Numbered from the stretch's first letter, positions 39,972-49,541 are shown. The stretch: DNA of 64,000 bases from Bacteroidota bacterium (GCA_016715945.1 JADJXJ010000001.1:248001-312000); one strand, 5' to 3'. Made by a program: numbers and translations. The notes: generated by a model not told the origin, from the letters alone.

Positions 39972-40510
39972 AATGTGTCGGGCCAGTCAATGTTGTTGAT
40001 TATGAAATCGGCCAATGGAATTTTCTTTTCATCCTCCCACTGTCGTTGCATACGGGCTTCTATTTCTGCTGTCGAATGTCCGTCGCGAAGTTTAATGCGT
40101 TCAATGCGCACATCCTTTGGGGCGGTAACCAGAATCGTATAGTCAAGTTGCTTGTACCTTCCGGTTTCGAAAAGTATGGCAGCCTCATACAACACATAAG
40201 GTTGCGAACGGTGCGCCTGATACCAGTGCCCGAAACGGGAGGCAACTATCGGATGGATTTTTTCTTCCAGCAACTTGATTTTCAATGGGTCGGAGAAAAT
40301 TATTGCAGCAAGTTTCTGCCTGTCCACCTGACCCTGGTGGTCAAAGATTTTTTCAGAGATGTGCGCGCTGAGCCAGGTTTTGATCTCGTCTTCCTCATAC
40401 AATTTTTTGGCTTCCTCATCGGCATGAAAAACAGGCACGCCCAGGGCTGAAAAAGCCTGACAAACCCTTGTTTTTCCGCTGCCCATACCTCCGGTTACCC
40501 CAACTTTCAT
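39890..40510 (-). CDS. coaE: Dephospho-CoA kinase
   Basis: Phosphorylates dephospho-CoA in the last step of CoA synthesis. The 206-residue protein begins with the P-loop GVTGGMGSGKTRVC, then VFHADEEAKKLYEE and the lid-region LVTAPKDVRIERIKLRDG. Length is normal. The start overlaps the YbbR gene stop by 4 bp (ATGA). Its last 27 codons are duplicated upstream of the IS (38037-38118) but the gene itself is intact. Confidence 0.95.
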   Translation of the reverse strand: MKVGVTGGMGSGKTRVCQAFSALGVPVFHADEEAKKLYEEDEIKTWLSAHISEKIFDHQGQVDRQKLAAIIFSDPLKIKLLEEKIHPIVASRFGHWYQAHRSQPYVLYEAAILFETGRYKQLDYTILVTAPKDVRIERIKLRDGHSTAEIEARMQRQWEDEKKIPLADFIINNIDWPDTLREVERIHQILIQKASKNDFPDFGKSL

Positions 40511-41475
40511 CGCATCGCGGGAATTAGATATTCCACCTTCTCTGGCTCCATGCGGACGAGCTGTACATTGTCGGGCAAATTGGATACTCTCAAAAAAAGT
40601 TGCGGACTGCGCCTGGCCAGACCAGCCGTATCCACCTCTACCTGAAAATTATTTTGTGAAATTTGGTTAAAATCCTTCAGGGCAACATTGACAATCAGTT
40701 TGATACGATTGGGGAAAAGCCTGAGTCCCAATTCTGCCATAGGTTCAATTTCTACACTGAATGATGTTTCTGTAAATTCTTCAACGTCTTGAAAAACAAA
40801 TACTTTGCTCACGAAAGCACGCATGCTCGGGTGCGAAAAAACTAAATCCAGGCTGTCGGCAATGTCGTCCCGGACGTTTTTATAAGAAGCTTTTTTTGTA
40901 GGTAATGCCGTCAAGGTGTCGAGTACCTGTCTGATGGCAAAAACTTCCACTTCCGAAGGGGCAACCATTGGTTTGCCATACGGTCCGAATCGCAGCTCAA
41001 AACTCATTTCCAGATTTGGGACAACAGGAATAAGCTTCGACTCAAGCGTGCTGGCTTTGAAGTTGAGTTGGTTTTCGGTGATGATAACTTCCTCGGGGCT
41101 TAAATTAAGGTTTGCGGCAATGAAAGTCTTAAGCGCCTGTGCGGTGAGGTAATACTCGTTCTGGTTGGTTTTCCGGGGATTCAAAGACTGAAGCGATGCA
41201 GGCAGTTCCGGAGACTTTTTAAATTGCAAGGATAATCGCAGCAGTACAAAACCTGTCGATTGCACCTCGGTTTCTATGGTTTGTTCGCGTGATTCATCTT
41301 CGAGCCAAAGGCCAGGTGGAGGGTCAGTCAGCACCAGCCTGACCGGAATCTTCAGCGTGTACACGTTGTTGAGTTTGATTAACAGCCAAAAAAAAGCGGA
41401 GATGCTCAGAAAAATAAGATAGATCAGGACTCGCTTGCGTTTTTTAAGGGTTTCTTTAGGCTGATTGAGGTTCAT
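40507..41475 (-). CDS. YbbR-like membrane-anchored protein
   Basis: A 322-residue protein with a single N-terminal membrane helix (about 18-36) after a basic cytoplasmic segment, and a beta-rich extracytoplasmic part with two or three YbbR-like repeats (KIPVRLVLTD, IPVVPNLEMSF, LIVNVALKDF). In Bacteroidota such a gene often precedes coaE. In Firmicutes, YbbR (CdaR) regulates the c-di-AMP cyclase; no CdaA gene is here, so no such role is claimed. Overlaps coaE by 4 bp; promoter motif at 41505-41512. Confidence 0.75.
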   Translation of the reverse strand: MNLNQPKETLKKRKRVLIYLIFLSISAFFWLLIKLNNVYTLKIPVRLVLTDPPPGLWLEDESREQTIETEVQSTGFVLLRLSLQFKKSPELPASLQSLNPRKTNQNEYYLTAQALKTFIAANLNLSPEEVIITENQLNFKASTLESKLIPVVPNLEMSFELRFGPYGKPMVAPSEVEVFAIRQVLDTLTALPTKKASYKNVRDDIADSLDLVFSHPSMRAFVSKVFVFQDVEEFTETSFSVEIEPMAELGLRLFPNRIKLIVNVALKDFNQISQNNFQVEVDTAGLARRSPQLFLRVSNLPDNVQLVRMEPEKVEYLIPAMR

Positions 41476-41504
41476 CCCTTGAAAGGTTTACTGCAAATTT
41501 GGCA

Positions 41505-41512
41505 CAAAAGTA
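41505..41512 (-). promoter_or_regulatory. Bacteroidota -7 promoter element (TACTTTTG)
   Basis: Minus-strand TACTTTTG, 29 bp upstream of the YbbR-gene ATG at 41475; starts the YbbR-coaE transcript. Confidence 0.55.
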
Positions 41513-41513
41513 A

Positions 41514-41543
41514 ACGCAACGGAACCATATCCGGCCGTTGCGT
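41514..41543 (-). terminator. Possible terminator after yajC
   Basis: Arms ACGCAACGG (41514-41522) and CCGTTGCGT (41535-41543) make a 9-bp stem, followed on the minus strand by a short T-rich stretch. Separates yajC from the YbbR-coaE promoter. Confidence 0.5.
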
Positions 41544-41572
41544 TGTTTTAAAAAAAAGCTGAGAGGTTCTGA

Positions 41573-41902
41573 TTACCTGGCGGCGGTGCCCACCTGTGTT
41601 GGGTCGGAGACCACTGCGCTTTTTTCGATTTCTATTTCCACATTGTTAGCAATCTCCAGACGCAGGGTTTGTTCCTGAACGCCTGTTACTTTGCCATGGA
41701 TGCCGCCAATGGTGATCACTTTGTCGCCTTTTTTGAGCGATTCACGGAATTGTTTCTGCTCTTTGGCCTTCTTCATCTGTGGGCGGATGAAAAAGAAGTA
41801 GAATACAACCATGATGAGGATGAGCGGCAGAAAAGAAATCAAACCTCCTCCGGATTGCCCTTCGGCAGGCGGTGCAAAGAGTAAAATGCTGATGATGTTC
41901 AT
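41573..41902 (-). CDS. yajC: Preprotein translocase subunit YajC
   Basis: A 109-residue accessory protein of the Sec holotranslocon: a short N-terminus, one hydrophobic segment (about 24-42, LILIMVVFYFFFIRPQ) followed by the family motif RPQMKKAKEQKQF, then GDKVITIGGIHGKV. Typical length. It is last in the CHU_C-DUF1573-yajC run; 21 bp from the DUF1573 stop. Confidence 0.93.
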   Translation of the reverse strand: MNIISILLFAPPAEGQSGGGLISFLPLILIMVVFYFFFIRPQMKKAKEQKQFRESLKKGDKVITIGGIHGKVTGVQEQTLRLEIANNVEIEIEKSAVVSDPTQVGTAAR

Positions 41903-41923
41903 GTGATTGATTTGTATTGATAC

Positions 41924-42391
41924 TTAAATTGTGTCGGGTGTAACTACCTGAGCTTTAATGCGAAGCACAGTGGTTTGGGGACGGCCGTTGGTGAGTACGG
42001 TTACCGTTTTGTTTTGAATTCCACGCTGCCCGTTCGAGTCGAACGTCACTTCAATCTTGCCCTCCTGCCCGGGTTTCACAGGTTCGCGGGTATATTTGCT
42101 GGCTGTGCAACCGCACGAGGCGCTTACTTTACTGATCAGCAGATCGGCATTGCCCGTATTTCTGAACTTGAACACATAAACCACCTGTTCTCCCTGAATG
42201 AGTCTGCCGAAGTCGTGCTCGGTTTTTGTAAACGTGATTTCGGGCATGCTGACTTGCTTTTCGCCTTCGGCCGACTTTGGGTTGCGAATCAGATCGGAGG
42301 GCAGGCTCTGGTTGCGCTGACCGCACGAAGTTGCGGCTGCGATGACAAGCAACATTAAAAATCCACTTAGGTATGTTCTGATTGTGTTCAT
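41924..42391 (-). CDS. DUF1573 lipoprotein
   Basis: A 155-residue lipoprotein: signal with lipobox Cys 23 (AATSC), then an immunoglobulin-like DUF1573 domain (about 50-145) with the signature TEHDFGRLIQGE, FRNTGNADLLISKVSASCGCT and VTFDSNGQRG. The CGC pair in SASCGCT is typical. Function is unknown; the family is abundant in Bacteroidota. Between the CHU_C-type gene (13 bp) and yajC. Confidence 0.88.
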   Translation of the reverse strand: MNTIRTYLSGFLMLLVIAAATSCGQRNQSLPSDLIRNPKSAEGEKQVSMPEITFTKTEHDFGRLIQGEQVVYVFKFRNTGNADLLISKVSASCGCTASKYTREPVKPGQEGKIEVTFDSNGQRGIQNKTVTVLTNGRPQTTVLRIKAQVVTPDTI

Positions 42392-42404
42392 CTATCAAAT
42401 GGTT

Positions 42405-43586
42405 TTAGTTGTTCGATCCCATGATTGTAATGGAACCTCGGTACACTTCATTGCTTTTAAAACCTTCACATTGAAGCACATAAAAATATACTCCGTCTTT
42501 CAGTCCTTCGCCACCCCAGTCATTATTGTAGTTTGTGGACTCGTACACCACTTTGCCGTGGCGGTTGAAAATGACCAGCCTTGTGCGCAGGTAATAGGTG
42601 TTGAGCGGTTTGATTCCAGGGTCAGAAAAAGCCGATTTAAATCTGTCGCCTCCTTCATTGGATGGTGGCGCTTCGGTGATGATCAACACGTCGTTGATGT
42701 TGTCGCCATTGGGCGTAATGATGTTCGGGATACTAAGTTTCACGGGCATTATTTTCACCTGGCGGGTATAGGTGGTGTCGCAGCCCTGGGGGTTGAACAC
42801 AGTGAGCCGTGCGGTAAAATCGCCTTCGGTGGTGTAGAGATGACGTGGCTCTGGCAAAGTCACTCTTGGCCCGTCATCATCGAACAGCCAGTAGAAATCT
42901 GTCACCTGCACCGAGTCGGTTGAGCGGTTGCTGAAGCGGAAATCGATGTACGGATTCTGGATGTATGCCGTGTCGCTGCTGGTAATGATCTCGATTTTCG
43001 GATTGGGATAGGCTGTTGTGAAAATTTTGGCCGAATCAAGGCATCCCGAAGCATCAGTGATGTTTATTTTATACCACTGCCTGGCTTTCAGCCCGATAGC
43101 CATCCGGGGATTTCCGGGAGCTATTTCGATGGGCCTGACCTGCCAATTGTAGGTGTAAGGTGGTGTGCCACCACTGGCTTCAGCCAACAGGATGGCAGTC
43201 TGGCCGTTGTTGTTGTCGGCATTGCTGCAGGTGCGTTGAAGCTGGGTAAGGGTGATTTCCATTTTCGGAAAAACCAGTGCTTCGAATGGGGAACTTGTAC
43301 ACGATTCGCCTGTTGTTGCATCCGTAACAGTCAGTGTATGCGTAATGGTCTCTCCGGCGATGTAGGTAATGACGCGCGAGGTTTGACCACCGGGCATCCA
43401 GAGATATTGATAATTTGTGCCTTCAGGGCCGCTGAGCGTTACGATGGTGTTGGGACAGACCGGAAACTGGTTGGGTGTGACGATATTGCACGCAGGCTGT
43501 GCAACTAAGGTGCTACTCAAAATAGTCAGGCAAAGCCCCAGAAGGGACAGCTTGGTGTGGGTTGATATTCGGTTCCGGGATGTCAT
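42405..43586 (-). CDS. Gliding-motility-type (CHU_C) secreted protein with PKD-like domains
   Basis: A 393-residue exported protein: signal peptide (about 1-29, TLVAQ), two or three PKD/Ig-like domains (about 30-300, DFYWLFDDDG and LTVFNPQGCDTTY), then a C-terminal type B sorting domain (about 305-393) with IPNIITPNGDNINDVLII, the well-known CHU_C/gliding-motility-associated start, and NDWGGEGLKDGVYFYVLQC. Type B domains direct T9SS export. A TAACTTTG promoter motif is at 43618-43625. Cargo function is unknown. Confidence 0.88.
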   Translation of the reverse strand: MTSRNRISTHTKLSLLGLCLTILSSTLVAQPACNIVTPNQFPVCPNTIVTLSGPEGTNYQYLWMPGGQTSRVITYIAGETITHTLTVTDATTGESCTSSPFEALVFPKMEITLTQLQRTCSNADNNNGQTAILLAEASGGTPPYTYNWQVRPIEIAPGNPRMAIGLKARQWYKINITDASGCLDSAKIFTTAYPNPKIEIITSSDTAYIQNPYIDFRFSNRSTDSVQVTDFYWLFDDDGPRVTLPEPRHLYTTEGDFTARLTVFNPQGCDTTYTRQVKIMPVKLSIPNIITPNGDNINDVLIITEAPPSNEGGDRFKSAFSDPGIKPLNTYYLRTRLVIFNRHGKVVYESTNYNNDWGGEGLKDGVYFYVLQCEGFKSNEVYRGSITIMGSNN

Positions 43587-43617
43587 TTTTGGCTCAGTAA
43601 AAGGGTGCCAGCGAGGG

Positions 43618-43625
43618 CAAAGTTA
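43618..43625 (-). promoter_or_regulatory. Bacteroidota -7 promoter element (TAACTTTG)
   Basis: Minus-strand TAACTTTG, 31 bp upstream of the CHU_C gene ATG at 43586; heads the CHU_C-DUF1573-yajC run. Confidence 0.55.
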
Positions 43626-43648
43626 CGAAGAATCAGTCGAATCATGCA

Positions 43649-44014
43649 TCAAAACTGACCGGTGTCGAGCATAACCAGTGTGCAATTGCAAATGCAGCTG
43701 ATGCCGGCATTTTGGGCAAGCGCGATGAGCTCGGGGTTTTCGGTGCCCGGATTAAAAATAATTCGCTCCGGCTTGAGTTGAATCAGAAAATCGTAATATG
43801 CTCTTTGGTTTTCCGGCCCAAGGTAGAGGGTTACGGTATGGATGGGCTGATTCACCTCATCATGTCGGATGAAATTGACACCTCGCACTGAACCGGGTTT
43901 GTTGCTCACAGCCAATACCTGATAGCCGTGGTCGAGCAGTTTGTTGAGTGCCCGAAAAGCATAGCGCTCCGGTTTGTTACTGGCGCCGAGCACAAGAACA
44001 GTATGTTTATTCAT
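43649..44014 (-). CDS. CoA-binding domain protein (YccU-like)
   Basis: A 121-residue single-domain Rossmann-like protein: TVLVLGASNKPERYAFRA at the N-terminus, GYQVLAVSNKPG, and ERIIFNPGTENPELIALA near the end, as in the CoA_binding_2/YccU family that binds CoA or a nucleotide. Function is unknown. It lies between the KAS III gene and the CHU_C gene, which has its own promoter. Confidence 0.85.
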   Translation of the reverse strand: MNKHTVLVLGASNKPERYAFRALNKLLDHGYQVLAVSNKPGSVRGVNFIRHDEVNQPIHTVTLYLGPENQRAYYDFLIQLKPERIIFNPGTENPELIALAQNAGISCICNCTLVMLDTGQF

Positions 44015-44082
44015 TGTTTGAATCTGTTGCTTAACAAATGCGCGGCAAGGCGGATTATTGTCAGTCCGGGCAAAAAATCTTT

Positions 44083-45159
44083 TTACTGGCGGTAAACAAA
44101 AGCGTTGATATTCATGCCCGCACCCACGGATGCGAAGATCAGCACATCGCCGGCCTGGATGGAGTGTTCGCCGAGTTCACCGCGCAGGATCATATCGTAT
44201 AAGGTGGGTACAGTGGCTACAGAACTGTTGCCCAGCCGCTGAATATTCATGGGCATAACTTGCTGCACATCCGCTTTGATCCCATATTGGCGATAGAAGC
44301 GTTGCACGATGGCTTCATCCATTTTTTCGTTGGCCTGGTGAATAAGGATCTTTTTCACCTCGCTCACATCAATTCTCGACTTGTCGAGCGCGGCTTTCAT
44401 GGCTCTGGGCACGTTGCTGAGCGAGTATTCATAAATTTTCCGGCCATGCATTTTGATATAGCGGATGCTGGGGTCACTTTCCGGTGAGTTGGATTTGCCG
44501 AAATACAGGTAGCCAACTTCCTCTTTGGTGTGAGAAACTACGGCATGCGACAGCAGTCCACGGGGTTCATCCTCTTCCACGGCTTCGAGCACAGTGGCCC
44601 CGGCGCCGTCGCTGAAGATCATGGTGTCGCGGTCGTAGCGGTCAACCATCCGCGAAAGGGTTTCGCTGCCAATGACCAGACATCGCCTGGCCATACCGGC
44701 CATGAAGTATGCGTGTGCCTGAAGCACGCCCTGCACCCAACCCGGGCAGCCGAAGATGATGTCGTAGGGAATGCAGGTTTCGCTCTCGATGCCAAGGTGA
44801 TGCTTCACACGGGATGCCAGACTGGGCAGGATATCGGTTTGGATGCTGTCGCGCATCACGTCGCCGAAGTTGTGGGCCACGATAATCTGATCAATAGTTT
44901 CGGGATCGATGCCGGCAGCTTCGATGGCACGCTTTGCGGCAATGCTGGCGATATCGGCATTGGTCTGGTCGTCTTCCACATACCGCCTTTCATAAATTCC
45001 GGTAATGTCTTTGAACTTTCGGGTGATTTCCTCGCCAGGACTATCGATGCGGCTATGGTCTTTTTCGAAGAAAATCTGCGAAGTGAAATCGGCATTGCTC
45101 ACAATCCGGTTGGGAATGTAGCTGCCTGTGCCGGTGATGAGTGTGTTGAGGTATTTCAT
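44083..45159 (-). CDS. Beta-ketoacyl-ACP synthase III family protein
   Basis: A 358-residue thiolase-fold synthase. The triad is visible: Cys 138 in IIFGCPGWVQG, His in LIHQANEKMD, Asn in RLGNSSVA; the FabH-type Cys-His-Asn. KAS III proteins start fatty-acid synthesis by condensing acyl-CoA and malonyl-ACP, but divergent members make other ketides, and the relation to FabH is not settled. The start at 45159 is chosen: MKYLNTLITGTGSYIPNR is the typical N-terminus, and a promoter motif lies at 45188; the in-frame start at 45354 is too far upstream. Confidence 0.85.
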   Translation of the reverse strand: MKYLNTLITGTGSYIPNRIVSNADFTSQIFFEKDHSRIDSPGEEITRKFKDITGIYERRYVEDDQTNADIASIAAKRAIEAAGIDPETIDQIIVAHNFGDVMRDSIQTDILPSLASRVKHHLGIESETCIPYDIIFGCPGWVQGVLQAHAYFMAGMARRCLVIGSETLSRMVDRYDRDTMIFSDGAGATVLEAVEEDEPRGLLSHAVVSHTKEEVGYLYFGKSNSPESDPSIRYIKMHGRKIYEYSLSNVPRAMKAALDKSRIDVSEVKKILIHQANEKMDEAIVQRFYRQYGIKADVQQVMPMNIQRLGNSSVATVPTLYDMILRGELGEHSIQAGDVLIFASVGAGMNINAFVYRQ

Positions 45160-45187
45160 TCCTGATTGTTTTTTGCTGACAAAGCCG

Positions 45188-45195
45188 CAAAAGTA
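45188..45195 (-). promoter_or_regulatory. Bacteroidota -7 promoter element (TACTTTTG)
   Basis: Minus-strand TACTTTTG, 28 bp upstream of the KAS III ATG at 45159. Confidence 0.55.
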
Positions 45196-45365
45196 AATTT
45201 TTTTGCAAACCACAAAACTTTCTATCTCCGGAGCAGCAGGGGCGAGCCACCAGGGAATTGGTTTTCCAGGCATAGATCCCTTGCCTTTCCGATGGGTGTC
45301 GGTTGGGACGGAGATCGCCTGCCGGAATTTTATTTTCAGTAAGTTAGCAGCCAAAATTCTAATTC

Positions 45366-48290
45366 ATGAACTCTTACAATTCTCCATTCCTGCGCGGCCG
45401 CAGCACATGGATATCCGTCTTGCTTATTCTGATGTCGGTCGGCTTGTGGGGTCAGCAGCCCACAAGTTTAGTCCGGGGTACTGCGGAGGCTTTTTCTGCT
45501 ACCACATTTGAAGCCATGCAGGCCTGGGAGGTAGCCCATCCGGATGCGGTGCTGAGTTTGCCCATCAAAAGGCCCAATCCGGAGCTGCTGACACCTTTAT
45601 TTAATGTTTTACCCGACAATATTTTGTCTGTTGAACAAAGCCTTACCTCACCGGCGGGCATGCTCAGGGAGACCTCGCCTTTGCCCGATACAGGATTTCT
45701 GGGACTCTACGATACGGGCAACTCCATACCTCCGGATGTAAACGGCGCCCCCGGTCTGGAGCACCTGATGGTTACCCTGAACACACAAGTGCGCATTCAG
45801 AGCCGTTCGGGACTTGACATGGGGACCGTTTATCTGGAAACTTTCTGGAACAGTTTGCCGGGTTCGGGAACCTTTGACCCGAAAATACTATATGACCATG
45901 CCGAGAACCGGTGGATTTTTGTGACCTGCGCAGGCTCAAGCCCGGGAAATTCGAGAATCTATCTTGGTGTTTCGGCAACCAGCAATCCCAAAGGCGCATG
46001 GTACTTATACTCATTTCTTGCTGACCCACAGAATATTGTGTGGTTCGATTATCCGAGCATGGGGTTCAACAGCCGATGGATTGTGGTTTCGGGCAATATG
46101 TTTGGCAACGATTTCTACAGCACGGTTTATGTGTTCGACAAGCAGGCCATGTATGCGGGACTGCCGCAGCCCGGATTCAGCCGCTTTGCTACCAATGATG
46201 GTTTTACCCTGGTGCCTGCAATAACATTCGACCAGGATGAGCAGGATATTTACCTGATATCGTCGGCCAACGGAAACATTCAGGGTATGGGATACATCAC
46301 CTTGTTCAAGGTGTATGGCGCAACAGAGAGTCCTCTTTTTCAGATGCTTGGCAACATCGGCACCCCAAATCCCTGGGCCGGGTATGTGGGCAACAACGGA
46401 GATTTTTTGCCTCAACTCGGAAGCAACTATCTGATCAATGCAGTGGATCACCGGATGCAGAATGTTGTGCTACGAAACGGAAAGCTGTGGGCGGTGCATC
46501 ATGTGTTTCTGCCTGCAAACAACCCGCAGCGCACTGCTGTGCAATGGTGGAACCTCAGCAGGCAGGGCGAAGTGCTCCAGCGGGGTCGTATTGATGATCC
46601 CACCGGACTCATGCATTATGCATTTCCAACCATTGCCGTCAATCAGTTTGAGGATATGATGATTGGTCATAACATCTTCAGCCTCAGTCAATACCCTAGC
46701 GCGGGCTATTCTTTTAAGGCGCATTTTGATCCGCCAAACACCACCCGGTCGCCATACCAGTATAAAGACGGTCTGGCGCCATACTACAAAACATTTGGCA
46801 GTGGCCGCAACCGTTGGGGTGATTATTCGGCCACCATGCTCGATCCCAGAAACGGAGTTGATTTTTGGGTACTGCAGGAATATGCGGAGCTGCCTGTGGG
46901 AGGCGACCGCTGGAGTACCTGGTGGGCTTATGTCAGGATTCCTTTTTTTCCTGAGCCTGACTTTGCTGCCAGCCTGCAGCTTATCCCGACGGGCGAAAGT
47001 GTTGATTTTACTGACTTGAGCGCTGGTGTGCCTTCAGAATGGAGCTGGACGTTCGAAGGAGGGGTGCCTGCGACTTCCAGTGATCAGCATCCGAAAAATA
47101 TTCACTATCCGAATCCTGGTGTGTTTACAGTTAGCCTGACAGTGTCGAATATTTTTGGCAGCAACACCATCACCAGGACACAATATGTCGATGTTAGCTC
47201 GAGCCTGCTGCCGGAGGTGGCTTTCAACGCCCAGAAGAAATTGATTTGTACCGGTGAGCCCGTTGCGTTTACCGACCAAAGCATTCACGTCCCACGTCAA
47301 TGGCTGTGGGAATTCACTCCATCCACGGTTTCGTTTGTTGATGGAACCGACCAGAACAGCCAGCACCCTCGGGTGGTTTTCAACGAGCCGGGCAATTACA
47401 GCGTGACCCTTCACGCCACAAACCTCAACGGAACGTCCACATCCACAGCTTTTGATCTGATCAAGGCCGGAGGTGCCCCCACACCTTACATCCAAAGGTT
47501 TGATGCCGGAACATTTGCCGATGTGGAGTGGCAGGTGGTAAACCCCGACAACCAAAAAACCTGGGAACTCTACCCAGTGGGTGGATTGCAGGATATCACC
47601 CAGGCTGCCCGGCTCGATTTTTTCACCTATTATGCCATCGGGCAACGCGACAGGCTCATCAGCCCGCCTCTGGATTTGCGCAATGCCACGCAGGTCAGTC
47701 TGAACTTCAGGCATGCCCATGCCAAGCGCCTGGCTCAGGTGGCAGATTCGTTAATTGTGTATGTTTCAGGCAACTGTGGGTTGAGCTGGACGCGCATCTT
47801 TGCTGCTGCCGAAAACGGTTCCGGCAACTTTGCCACCCATCCGATGGTGCAGGGCTTTGTACCTGCGCAACCCGACGACTGGTGCGGCTCGGGATGGGGT
47901 GCGCCCTGTATCACTCTTCCGCTGGCAGCATGGGAAGGCTTGCCAAATGTGAAGGTAGCTTTCGAAACCTACAGCTTTTACGGTAACCCATTGTATGTTG
48001 CTGATATTACGGTGGAAGGCCTCGTGCGGGTAGCTGATAACCCAATTGAACAAGCCCCGGTTTTACAGGTGGTTCCCAATCCGTCTGTGCAAATAATCCG
48101 GCTGCTTTTCGATGGAGAATATGCGCTTGAGCAGCTGAAAATCAGAGATATTTACGGCAGGGAGGTGCACACTTACGCCAGGGTGGTATCCGGACAGGAG
48201 ATCCGTTTGCCGGAACTGCCTGCCGGGATTTACCTGCTTCAGGCAGAAGCTGGCGGAAGGACGGTTTCGGCCAGGATGGTGATCAGGTAG
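45366..48290 (+). CDS. T9SS type A cargo with PKD domains
   Basis: A 974-residue secreted protein: signal peptide (about 1-29, LWGQQ), a large N-terminal region (about 60-530) with propeller-like Trp/Tyr-rich strands (GNSRIYLGVSAT, GWVDYPSMGFN-type segments), two PKD domains (about 535-705: VDFTDLSAGVPSEWSWTFEGG; VAFTDQSIHVPRQWLWEF), a beta-sandwich resembling a jelly roll (about 715-880) and a C-terminal T9SS domain (about 895-974: VVPNPSVQIIRLLF and GIYLLQAEAGG). The catalytic function is unknown. The stop overlaps the convergent acyltransferase gene by 8 bp. Confidence 0.85.
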   Translation: MNSYNSPFLRGRSTWISVLLILMSVGLWGQQPTSLVRGTAEAFSATTFEAMQAWEVAHPDAVLSLPIKRPNPELLTPLFNVLPDNILSVEQSLTSPAGMLRETSPLPDTGFLGLYDTGNSIPPDVNGAPGLEHLMVTLNTQVRIQSRSGLDMGTVYLETFWNSLPGSGTFDPKILYDHAENRWIFVTCAGSSPGNSRIYLGVSATSNPKGAWYLYSFLADPQNIVWFDYPSMGFNSRWIVVSGNMFGNDFYSTVYVFDKQAMYAGLPQPGFSRFATNDGFTLVPAITFDQDEQDIYLISSANGNIQGMGYITLFKVYGATESPLFQMLGNIGTPNPWAGYVGNNGDFLPQLGSNYLINAVDHRMQNVVLRNGKLWAVHHVFLPANNPQRTAVQWWNLSRQGEVLQRGRIDDPTGLMHYAFPTIAVNQFEDMMIGHNIFSLSQYPSAGYSFKAHFDPPNTTRSPYQYKDGLAPYYKTFGSGRNRWGDYSATMLDPRNGVDFWVLQEYAELPVGGDRWSTWWAYVRIPFFPEPDFAASLQLIPTGESVDFTDLSAGVPSEWSWTFEGGVPATSSDQHPKNIHYPNPGVFTVSLTVSNIFGSNTITRTQYVDVSSSLLPEVAFNAQKKLICTGEPVAFTDQSIHVPRQWLWEFTPSTVSFVDGTDQNSQHPRVVFNEPGNYSVTLHATNLNGTSTSTAFDLIKAGGAPTPYIQRFDAGTFADVEWQVVNPDNQKTWELYPVGGLQDITQAARLDFFTYYAIGQRDRLISPPLDLRNATQVSLNFRHAHAKRLAQVADSLIVYVSGNCGLSWTRIFAAAENGSGNFATHPMVQGFVPAQPDDWCGSGWGAPCITLPLAAWEGLPNVKVAFETYSFYGNPLYVADITVEGLVRVADNPIEQAPVLQVVPNPSVQIIRLLFDGEYALEQLKIRDIYGREVHTYARVVSGQEIRLPELPAGIYLLQAEAGGRTVSARMVIR

Positions 48291-49419
48291 TGGCCAGTGG
48301 CTTGATGAATATGCGGAACCTTTTGTGAAGCCGGCCTCCCAGGCGTTCGCATTCGGCCCGCATCAGCCTGTTGTGTTCCAGAATGAGGTGGCTGTCGATA
48401 TGCGTTATGCCCCTCTGCCGGGCTGTTTGGATGAGGCTTTGGGCGAGCAGAAGGGTGAGGCCATGGTTGCGGTGATCTGGATGAACGGCGCCAAGCAACA
48501 AGGTGAGTAATTGGGTGCTTCGCCAGCATTTCAGAATATGCCACCAGCCGAAAGGCCAGATTCGTCCACCGGCTTTGCGGATGCCCTCACTGAGTTCGGG
48601 CATGGCCACCACAAAAGCAAGCAAGCGGCCCCGGCGGTCGGTTATCAGCTTTACAAATTCTGCATCGAGTACAGGTAAATACCTGTGTGCCAATTCCTTC
48701 ATTTCTTCCTCCGAAAGAGGATCGAAGCCGTAAATATCCCTGTATGCTTCGTTGATGAGGCGGAATACGGGCATGATCCAGCGCCTGAGCTCCCGTTTGC
48801 CTTTAAACTCTTTGAGGATAAAAGCATCAGACTGCTGCACCCGCTGAATGGCGTTGAGGTATCGTTCGGGCAGGGACTCCGGTGTGGGAATCAGATAGGA
48901 GACAAGGTCGAGGTGTTTTGCAAACCCGTAGTTCTGAAGCAGATCCGGAAGATAAACCTGATTGAGGTTGGTGGCAATCACAGGTTTCTCGTCGAAGCCT
49001 TCGACCATCATGCCCTGAGGGTCTTTGTCAGAAAAGCCCAATGGTCCCACGAGGTGGCTCATGCCATGTGTGGCTCCCCATTGCGCTACAAAGTTGAGCA
49101 GCGCATTGCAGATGTTTTGATCGTCCGGACAGTCAAGGAAGCAAAAGCGCACGTGGGCTTCGTTGTGGCTTTGGTTGTAACGTTGGTTGATGATGCCCAT
49201 AACCCGGCCAACCGGTTTGTTGTGCATCCAGGCAAGTGCCAGGATGGTATGGTTGTCGCGCAAGGCAGGATTAAAACCGGGGCTAAAGTAGCGATATTCA
49301 TCCTTATATATCGGGGGCACCCATTGCGGATGGTTTTTATGAAGCTGCTCAGTCAGGTGGATGAATATTCGCAGGTCGCCTGCTGACCTCACGGGTTCAA
49401 CACGGAGCTCCATTTGCAT
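48283..49419 (-). CDS. GNAT-like N-acetyltransferase-type protein
   Basis: A 378-residue cytosolic protein. The N-terminal part (about 50-150) has features of a GNAT fold (KPVGRVMGIINQRYN, VGPLGFSDKDPQG), and the C-terminal part (about 290-370, LLGAVHPDHRNHGLTLLLAQ and THIDSHLILEHN) has a second GNAT-like acetyl-CoA-binding segment. Related proteins in Bacteroidota are annotated as hypothetical or GNAT proteins; the substrate is unknown. Start uncertain: ATG at 49419 and 49413. It converges with the T9SS gene with 8 bp overlap. Confidence 0.7.
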   Translation of the reverse strand: MQMELRVEPVRSAGDLRIFIHLTEQLHKNHPQWVPPIYKDEYRYFSPGFNPALRDNHTILALAWMHNKPVGRVMGIINQRYNQSHNEAHVRFCFLDCPDDQNICNALLNFVAQWGATHGMSHLVGPLGFSDKDPQGMMVEGFDEKPVIATNLNQVYLPDLLQNYGFAKHLDLVSYLIPTPESLPERYLNAIQRVQQSDAFILKEFKGKRELRRWIMPVFRLINEAYRDIYGFDPLSEEEMKELAHRYLPVLDAEFVKLITDRRGRLLAFVVAMPELSEGIRKAGGRIWPFGWWHILKCWRSTQLLTLLLGAVHPDHRNHGLTLLLAQSLIQTARQRGITHIDSHLILEHNRLMRAECERLGGRLHKRFRIFIKPLATT

Positions 49420-49514
49420 GAATTGACCTCTGCAAGTTAGTGGAATTGATGCAGCATCAGCAAATTTTTAGGGGAGGATGCCAAGCCAGGAGGGATGTTG
49501 CAACAGGCGGACAC

Positions 49515-49541
49515 AAAAAAACCGCCGGCGGTCGGCGGTTT
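49515..49541 (-). terminator. Terminator of the tRNA-Arg gene
   Basis: Inverted repeat AAAACCGCCG / CGGCGGTTTT with a short GCGGT loop, directly after the tRNA 3' end on the minus strand and followed by a T tract (A run on the plus strand). Confidence 0.75.

Noticed and set aside
49513..49541. Palindrome next to the tRNA-Arg as an attachment site
   Set aside because: It is a normal terminator, and no integrase or prophage gene is nearby.
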